Assembly: GCA_028707745.1 (NCBI GenBank)
Contig: JAQWAJ010000027.1
Span: forward strand, 1-10,806
DNA length: 10,806 bases
Origin: Bacteroidales bacterium
GTDB taxonomy: Bacteria > Bacteroidota > Bacteroidia > Bacteroidales > UBA12481
Reading direction: 5' to 3'
In this document: positions 4,915-10,806 of the stretch, in pieces
Layout of the letters: each line of letters opens with the position of its first letter
How positions within the stretch are numbered: position 1 is the stretch's first letter
Translations under genes and position numbers: made by a program
Notes under the pieces: generated by a model
Databases searched by the model: none
What the model was told of the DNA's origin: nothing
Seen by the model: the letters and a program-made list of their open reading frames with translations, nothing else

Positions 4915-7866
4915 ATGAAAAACAAACATTTACTCTTTGCTCTTGCTCTTGTTTTATCCATTGGATACACCGCTTCCGGCCAAACAACCGGGAATGGGAC
5001 GGATCTGCTTGTCAGCGACGGCAACAAGGTTGCCAAAGATCTTGACCCCATGAACTCAGCGAATTGGCTTAACGCCCGTCGTGTTAATCAGTACACAGGT
5101 ACCGTTAACGTTGCTGACATCACCAGGGCTCAGGAACAAGTTAAAGCACTCACCCGTAAAGGCGGGAACTCTCTGAACATGTCATGGAACGAAGCTGGTC
5201 CGAATAATATCGGTGGCCGTACCCGTGCATTCCTGATTGACAAGGACAATGCTGATGTTTGTTTTGCAGGCAGCGTCAGTGGCGGTTTATGGAGAACAAC
5301 CACAGGTGGTACATCCTGGACTAAAACCTCTTCGGTTTCCGGTGAACTCTTCGACAATCTGGCTGTGTCCTCCATTTGCCAGGCATCGAACGGCGACATC
5401 TACTTCGGAACCGGTGAAGGGCCGGCTACAACTACCGGGATTACACAGGAAGCTCACATCGGAATTGTCGGACAAGGCATCTGGAAATCAACCGACCACG
5501 GTTTGACTTTCGGCAGACTTGAATCGACCTGGTCAACTCCTGAATCAAAAGAGGCTTTTGTTCTGGTTTATGCCCTTGCAGCTGACCCGACCAATGCTTC
5601 CAAAATTTATGCTGCTACCGCAAAAGGTCTCCGCGTAACCACTGACGGTGGTATTTCGTGGACCAACCCGATCCCGGAGATCACCGAGATCGCCTACGAT
5701 GTTAAAGTTGCTTCCAACGGAACCGTTCTGGCCAGCGTTGGAAACATCGCCTATCGTTCAGCCAACGGAGAAGCTTTTGTAGCCGTCTCAAACAATACGG
5801 GCGACAACGGCCAGATAAAGGACAAAGATCTTTCCCGTGTCATGTTCGCCTTTGCACCGAGCGATCCCAATTACGTCTATTGTATTACGGTTAGTCTGGT
5901 TAAATCCGGTACAACCTACTCCTATCCGATGAGTAATGTTTACCAGTCAAAAGATAACGGCGTAACCTGGTCAGTTATTGGCCCCGGAGGTTCAAACTAT
6001 TTTCAGCCACTCGGAACCGAAGGTAACTATGCATGCGCTTTGGGCGTTTCTACTGCCGACCCGGGTTTTATCATCATCGGTGGGAAAAAATTATTTTCCT
6101 GGTCCTATAAAACAGGATGGGAAGGCATTACCGTTGACGAAACCAATGTCTTACCCAACAGGGGTTTTTATATTCACCGCGATCAGCATTCGGTTGTCTG
6201 GAGTAAGACCGACCCGAATACTGTTTTTGTGACAACCAGTGGCGGTATTGCCGTATCGAACAACAACGGCGCAACCTGGAGAACTTTGAACCGCAATTAC
6301 AATGTAACTCAATTCCTGAGCCTTTCAGCTTCACCAACCGGTGATATCCTGGGCGGTACCATGGACAACGGAATTCTTTACATCACTCCGAAAAATACAG
6401 ATCCAAAATACGCTACACGTTGGGGTGGCGATGTTTTCGCCGGATTTCTCAGCTTCCGTCATGGCGGAGACTGTGAGATTTCCACGCTTGACCCATCCTT
6501 CCGTTATTATACCACACCGGGCGGGAATATTCACAGACAGATAATCAGTGAAGGTCAGCCGACTTATGACTCTTACAGGGGTGTGGGTAACGGTGGTGCC
6601 TGGCTTAGCCCGATGACTTTGTGGGAAAGTTACAACGATACCAAATCATGGGATTCCGTAAGTTTCATTGCTGATCGTGATTATTCAGCCGGCGAAACGG
6701 TTGTTGCACGCAGTATGATCAACAAATATCCATTACGCAAAGTCCTGGATAAAGCTCTGACAAGCGGCGATACTGTAAAAATTCAGGATACCTATCAGGC
6801 TGTTCTGGTTTATGGTAAAAATTCCGGAGCCTGCGTCATTACACAGCGCCATCCTCTTAGCGTTCTCGAACTTTATACCGATAGGGTTTATTCGGTAATT
6901 GACCGTAAAAGAATCGATAACAAATCGGCCAATGACCAGGTAGTAGCCGTTGCGATGGCAAAAGATGGCAACCATATCTACAGCGCTGTTTGGGATGCCT
7001 CTGCAAAAGTTTACCTGATTTTCAGGACCTCCAATTTTGAAAACGCACGCGACAGGCAGACTACTGATACCGGTACTGCTTTTAATGGGAATACAGGCGA
7101 ACCAACCTGGGTTCAAACTACCGCAACAATCGGTTCGTTTACCCAGCTGGTCACCAGAATTGCTATTGATCCGACCAATTCAAACAACGTACTCGTTGCA
7201 ACCGGTAACTATGGTAACGAAAATTATATCTATCGCTGCACAAATGCCACTACGGCTGCTGATTCAACTGAAAACTTCGTTCCTATTCAGGGTAACCTGC
7301 CACAGGCTCCTGTTTACGATGTGATGTTCAATGCACGCAATAATAATGAAGTGATCCTCGGAACAGAATATGGGGTTTATTCAACATCAAATATTTATGC
7401 AGCAACTCCTGAATATGCAAGCGAAAACAGGAATGGCATGGAAATCGTTCCCGTCTTCCGTCTTCGCCAACAGCAATTTGAAAACAATGCCGAATTCGGA
7501 ATTGAAAATTCCGGAGTTATTTATGCAGCAACCTTCGGACGTGGCATATTCACTTCAGAAACTTTCGCAACCAAAGGGGGTACCTCTTCGGTTAAGCTCG
7601 CCGGAATCAGCGACATGACTGTAAATATCACTCCTAACCCCGTAAACGATTTTGCTACTATTCGTTACAACATGGAGAACAGTTCAAATGTCGACTTCCA
7701 GATTTTTGACCTGCAAGGCAAACTCGTTAAAACGATTAACCTTTCAAATCAGCAGGCCGGAGCTAATGAAGTGGCCATTGACGCCTCTGCGTTCAGTGCC
7801 GGAACTTACCTGATCAGAATGACAGCAGGTTCACAACAAGCTTCTTCAAAATTCGTTGTGAAATAA
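4915..7866 (+). CDS. Secreted BNR/Asp-box beta-propeller protein with T9SS C-terminal sorting domain
   Basis: This 983-residue protein has a signal peptide (1-22, MKNKHLLFALALVLSIGYTA then SGQ), a propeller-like body and a C-terminal type A T9SS sorting domain (about 904-983: ITPNPVND, IFDLQGKLV, SAGTYLIRM, ending SSKFVVK). Such domains direct transport through the T9SS translocon, after which they are usually cleaved. The body carries at least five Asp-box/BNR motifs: TTTGGTSW (128-135), STDHGLTF (192-199), TTDGGISW (242-249), SKDNGVTW (345-352) and SNNNGATW (448-455). Near the end, IYAATFGRGIFTS (869-881) is typical of sortilin/VPS10-like or GH74-like propellers. Residues about 540-680 lack Asp boxes and are unassigned. 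No catalytic residues of a sialidase or xyloglucanase could be identified, so enzyme activity is not claimed. DSV, DTV and DST (580, 619, 783) fit the Bacteroidota O-glycosylation motif. Codon choice resembles that of gapA, suggesting high expression. Confidence 0.9.
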   Translation: MKNKHLLFALALVLSIGYTASGQTTGNGTDLLVSDGNKVAKDLDPMNSANWLNARRVNQYTGTVNVADITRAQEQVKALTRKGGNSLNMSWNEAGPNNIGGRTRAFLIDKDNADVCFAGSVSGGLWRTTTGGTSWTKTSSVSGELFDNLAVSSICQASNGDIYFGTGEGPATTTGITQEAHIGIVGQGIWKSTDHGLTFGRLESTWSTPESKEAFVLVYALAADPTNASKIYAATAKGLRVTTDGGISWTNPIPEITEIAYDVKVASNGTVLASVGNIAYRSANGEAFVAVSNNTGDNGQIKDKDLSRVMFAFAPSDPNYVYCITVSLVKSGTTYSYPMSNVYQSKDNGVTWSVIGPGGSNYFQPLGTEGNYACALGVSTADPGFIIIGGKKLFSWSYKTGWEGITVDETNVLPNRGFYIHRDQHSVVWSKTDPNTVFVTTSGGIAVSNNNGATWRTLNRNYNVTQFLSLSASPTGDILGGTMDNGILYITPKNTDPKYATRWGGDVFAGFLSFRHGGDCEISTLDPSFRYYTTPGGNIHRQIISEGQPTYDSYRGVGNGGAWLSPMTLWESYNDTKSWDSVSFIADRDYSAGETVVARSMINKYPLRKVLDKALTSGDTVKIQDTYQAVLVYGKNSGACVITQRHPLSVLELYTDRVYSVIDRKRIDNKSANDQVVAVAMAKDGNHIYSAVWDASAKVYLIFRTSNFENARDRQTTDTGTAFNGNTGEPTWVQTTATIGSFTQLVTRIAIDPTNSNNVLVATGNYGNENYIYRCTNATTAADSTENFVPIQGNLPQAPVYDVMFNARNNNEVILGTEYGVYSTSNIYAATPEYASENRNGMEIVPVFRLRQQQFENNAEFGIENSGVIYAATFGRGIFTSETFATKGGTSSVKLAGISDMTVNITPNPVNDFATIRYNMENSSNVDFQIFDLQGKLVKTINLSNQQAGANEVAIDASAFSAGTYLIRMTAGSQQASSKFVVK

Positions 7867-7885
7867 TCACTTACGATATTTCTTT

Positions 7886-7921
7886 AAAAACCCCGGGATC
7901 ATTTTTCCCGGGGTTTTTTTT
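7886..7921 (+). terminator. Strong rho-independent terminator after the secreted propeller gene
   Basis: The stem AAAAACCCCGGGA (7886-7898) pairs perfectly with TCCCGGGGTTTTT (7906-7918) around a 7-nt loop, and the T run continues to 7921. It lies 19 bp past the stop codon and separates this gene from gapA. The A-tract on the other side means it could also act on minus-strand transcripts, though no minus-strand gene is next to it. Confidence 0.93.
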
Positions 7922-7953
7922 GGTGTTTTCTCATTAACAAACATCATGAGACA

Positions 7954-7984
7954 TTTGAAAAAACGGTGTGTTTTATTACCTTTG
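7954..7984 (+). promoter_or_regulatory. gapA promoter, Bacteroidota type
   Basis: TTTG at 7954-7957 and TACCTTTG at 7977-7984 are separated by 19 bp, an ideal match to the Bacteroidota TTTG / TAnnTTTG promoter in both boxes and spacing. Predicted transcription start is about 7990, giving a leader of about 40 nt. The leader is AT-rich and has no Shine-Dalgarno site, which is normal in this phylum. The upstream terminator isolates it from the previous gene. Confidence 0.8.
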
Positions 7985-8017
7985 TCTTCGCAATTTTCGT
8001 AAGTGAAAGATTAATAA

Positions 8018-9034
<1,017 letters not shown>

Positions 9035-9054
9035 TCAACCTTTGCAATCTATTG

Positions 9055-9088
9055 AAAAAGGCCGCCTCTACAGGTGGCCTTTTTTTTT
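9055..9088. terminator. Bidirectional rho-independent terminator between gapA and the ABC permease
   Basis: The stem AAAAAGGCCGCC (9055-9066) pairs with GGTGGCCTTTTT (9073-9084) around TCTACA, with one G-T pair, and the T run extends to 9088. It ends gapA transcription. On the minus strand the same hairpin is followed by five U, so it can also serve the convergent permease gene, whose stop is at 9137. No other terminator is visible for the permease. Confidence 0.9.
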
Positions 9089-9136
9089 GAAACCCCAACT
9101 GAAGTCAGGGTGCATCATTTCTCAAAAGCAGGCGCG

Positions 9137-10366
9137 CTACTCGAATCTCAGCGATTCAATCGGGTCGAGTCTCGAAGCCTTCATGGCCGGGTATATACCT
9201 GAAACGATCCCGACTATAAAACAAAGCGTAAAGCCCATAATAATCCATCCCCAGGGTATGGTGAATACGCCTCCTGCTATCAGCGGAATCAGGTTGCCGA
9301 CAATGATTCCGAAAACAATTCCTACTACCCCGCCAATTTGACCGATCAATACAGCCTCAAATAGAAATTGCTGCTGTATTGTTTTATTGCTGGCACCAAT
9401 CGCTTTTCTGATTCCGATTTCCTGAGTTCGCTCAGCCACAGCTACTAACATGATATTCATCAGTCCGATAGCGGCCCCCAGTAAGGTGATGATCCCGATT
9501 AACGTAGCTGCCACGGTGATACTTGAAATTGAGCTCATCATCATTTCTGCGATGCTGTCGCTCCGAACTGTATGAAAATCTGAGGCATCTATCGGGTCTA
9601 AACCACGAATCACCCTGAAAAGACTCTCGGCCTCCCCCATTGCCTGATCCATACTTACCCCCTCGTTGGGCAATACGGTAATCGTAAATGACATATTCGG
9701 ATAGGAAAAATACTGTCTGACATTCGTTACCGGAATACAGCATAAGCGATCGCCGCTACCCACCATAGTGGCCCCTTTTTCCTTCAGCAATCCAATGATG
9801 CGGTATTTTCCATTTGACACCGTAATGGTCTTCTCCAATGGGTCCTGTCCGGATTTAAAAAGACTTTTTGCTACTTCGGCGCCAACCAGTACAATGTTTT
9901 CACCGCTCCTGATGTCGGCTTCCGTAAAATTCCGGCCCTTGGCTATTTCATATCCGGCAGTAACCAGATAGTTTTCATCAACCCCTCTAACACTGACATT
10001 CGGATTGGTTTTTTCCGATTCATATTTTATGGTCGCATTCCCGGTAGCCCCGATCGAAACCGAAACACTTGACGGGAAGTCGAATTCCTTTTTAAAGCGG
10101 GAAGCCTCGCTATAAGATATCTGTGAAAAATTCTTGGTCCGCTCCCGATGCCCCCCAATATGAACATTATATCCCCTGCTCCGGATGCTGAAAGAATTGG
10201 CGCCCATGGCAGAAAAGGATGAATTCACCGACCTTTTAAGCGAATCAATGGTCGTAAGTATACCAATGAGCGCCATAATCCCGAAAGCAATGATCAGAAC
10301 TGTAAGAACCGTCCTCAATAAATTTGAACGGATCGACATCGACGAAATCCTGTAATTGTCCCTCAT
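9137..10366 (-). CDS. ABC transporter permease, MacB/FtsX type
   Basis: This 409-residue inner-membrane permease belongs to the MacB-like group, whose members work with an ATPase to move substrates or drive envelope processes rather than act as classic importers. It has an N-terminal membrane helix (LLRTVLTVLIIAFGIMALIG), a large periplasmic MacB-type domain, and a C-terminal FtsX domain with three hydrophobic segments. Hallmark pieces are GLMNIMLVAVAERTQEIG, IRKAIGASNKT and the end DPIESLRFE. I chose the ATG at 10366 (MRDNYRISSMSIRSN) because it gives the usual length of about 410 and puts the basic segment directly before the first helix. In-frame ATGs at 10405, 10450, 10513 and 10516 extend the protein; the last two would overlap the divergent gene at 10489. 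Its ATPase partner is not in the window. The substrate cannot be predicted. Confidence 0.9.
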   Translation of the reverse strand: MRDNYRISSMSIRSNLLRTVLTVLIIAFGIMALIGILTTIDSLKRSVNSSFSAMGANSFSIRSRGYNVHIGGHRERTKNFSQISYSEASRFKKEFDFPSSVSVSIGATGNATIKYESEKTNPNVSVRGVDENYLVTAGYEIAKGRNFTEADIRSGENIVLVGAEVAKSLFKSGQDPLEKTITVSNGKYRIIGLLKEKGATMVGSGDRLCCIPVTNVRQYFSYPNMSFTITVLPNEGVSMDQAMGEAESLFRVIRGLDPIDASDFHTVRSDSIAEMMMSSISSITVAATLIGIITLLGAAIGLMNIMLVAVAERTQEIGIRKAIGASNKTIQQQFLFEAVLIGQIGGVVGIVFGIIVGNLIPLIAGGVFTIPWGWIIMGFTLCFIVGIVSGIYPAMKASRLDPIESLRFE

Positions 10367-10465
10367 TAAGGCCGTTTTCCTGAAGTATTCGCTGTTGTGC
10401 TTCATTCCTGCTGATTTTAGGCTCTGCAAATTACGTAAACCAAACCACATCAGGAATTTTCTGTC

Positions 10466-10473
10466 TATTTTTA
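10466..10473 (+). promoter_or_regulatory. Weak candidate -7 box for the acyl-CoA reductase gene
   Basis: TATTTTTA is a 7-of-8 match to TAnnTTTG, with A in the last place, as in the candidate promoter of the secreted propeller gene. It ends 15 bp before the ATG at 10489. No TTTG element is seen at the usual distance upstream, so confidence is low. The divergent intergenic region 10367-10488 holds nothing else I can support. Confidence 0.25.
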
Positions 10474-10488
10474 ACGAATTGAGCCGAA

Positions 10489-10806
10489 ATGGAAATTCAA
10501 ACCCGAATATCATCATTTGCAGAACTGGGATCGCGTTTGCCCAAACTGATCAATGACAACCTGCTTCATGAGGTTGCCCAGGCAAATCCGTGGTTTACCG
10601 TCAGTGAAACAACCCGGGCGCTACAATCCTGGTCGGCACTATTGACTACGGAGAACCTGACCACCTGGACAAACCGATATAAACTGAATTCGGTGAAATC
10701 CCCGGGTAGGGTTCTCGTGATCATGGCGGGAAACATACCCTTAGTCGGGTTTCAAGATTTCCTTTTCGTGCCCATTGCCTGGCATCGGTGCAACGGGAAA
10801 TTATCA
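10489..10806 (+). CDS. LuxC-family acyl-CoA reductase, N-terminal fragment
   Basis: An open frame runs from ATG 10489 to the right edge (106 codons, no stop), so the gene is partial. The translation starts MEIQTRISSFAELGSRLPK and contains NPWFT (36-40), followed by an AL..W segment and then VLVIMAGNIPLVGFQDF (in 76-95) and GKLS at the end. The MAGNIPLVGF-D-F block is characteristic of Bacteroidota LuxC-type acyl-CoA reductases (PF05893), which reduce activated acyl groups to aldehydes with NADPH. The catalytic Cys region lies beyond the window. There is no signal peptide; the protein should be cytoplasmic. It is divergent from the ABC permease. The pathway it serves cannot be told without the genes to the right. 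Family assignment is fairly firm; the substrate is unknown. Confidence 0.82.
   Translation, partial: MEIQTRISSFAELGSRLPKLINDNLLHEVAQANPWFTVSETTRALQSWSALLTTENLTTWTNRYKLNSVKSPGRVLVIMAGNIPLVGFQDFLFVPIAWHRCNGKLS

Noticed and set aside
4915..6300. Calling the secreted propeller protein a sialidase
   Set aside because: Asp-box repeats occur in many non-sialidase propellers, and the arginine triad and other catalytic residues of sialidases could not be identified.
6733..7116. 127-codon open frame on the minus strand inside the secreted propeller gene
   Set aside because: It lies fully antisense to a well-supported coding region, has no recognisable domain, and its composition is what a shadow frame gives.
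10730..10806. Possible frameshift at the end of the acyl-CoA reductase fragment, because VPIAWHRCNGKLS looked unlike the usual family sequence
   Set aside because: The frame stays open and returns to the expected GKLS, with spacing after the MAGNIPLVGF block matching the family, so divergence is a simpler explanation.

Overview
The window looks like chromosomal DNA of a Bacteroidota bacterium, probably an environmental Bacteroidales or Marinilabiliales relative. Four things point that way. It carries a type IX secretion system (T9SS) plug-family protein and a protein ending in a T9SS sorting domain. Several genes are preceded by the Bacteroidota -7 promoter box TAnnTTTG. Strong Shine-Dalgarno sites are mostly lacking. 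The gene families and their start regions also read as Bacteroidota types. This is inferred from sequence character; no database search was possible.

Layout. (1) Positions 1-2652, minus strand: the start of a Na+-translocating NADH:quinone reductase operon, nqrA then nqrB then nqrC; nqrC runs off the left edge. (2) Positions 2668-4820, plus strand: a T9SS plug-family protein (formerly DUF5103), divergent from nqrA with only 15 bp between start codons, followed by a conserved, unnamed predicted outer-membrane beta-barrel protein. (3) Positions 4841-7921: a single-gene unit with promoter, a leader containing competing hairpins, a 983-residue secreted BNR/Asp-box propeller protein with a T9SS C-terminal domain, and a strong terminator. 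(4) Positions 7954-9088: a single-gene unit for glyceraldehyde-3-phosphate dehydrogenase with a near-ideal Bacteroidota promoter and a terminator. (5) Positions 9137-10366, minus strand: a MacB/FtsX-type ABC transporter permease, convergent with gapA. (6) Positions 10489 to the right edge, plus strand: the N-terminal part of a LuxC-family acyl-CoA reductase.

Together the genes cover core energy metabolism (sodium-pumping respiration and glycolysis) and cell-envelope or secretion functions. The plug-family protein, the barrel protein and the secreted propeller protein lie in a row on the same strand and form a plausible T9SS-linked neighbourhood, but only the plug and the sorting domain are tied to T9SS by recognisable family membership. 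There is no mobile element, CRISPR array, tRNA or rRNA that I can see. No gene-free stretch exceeds about 165 bp. I found no clearly new multi-gene system; the most useful leads are the uncharacterised barrel protein, the central region of the secreted protein, and the leader hairpins before it.
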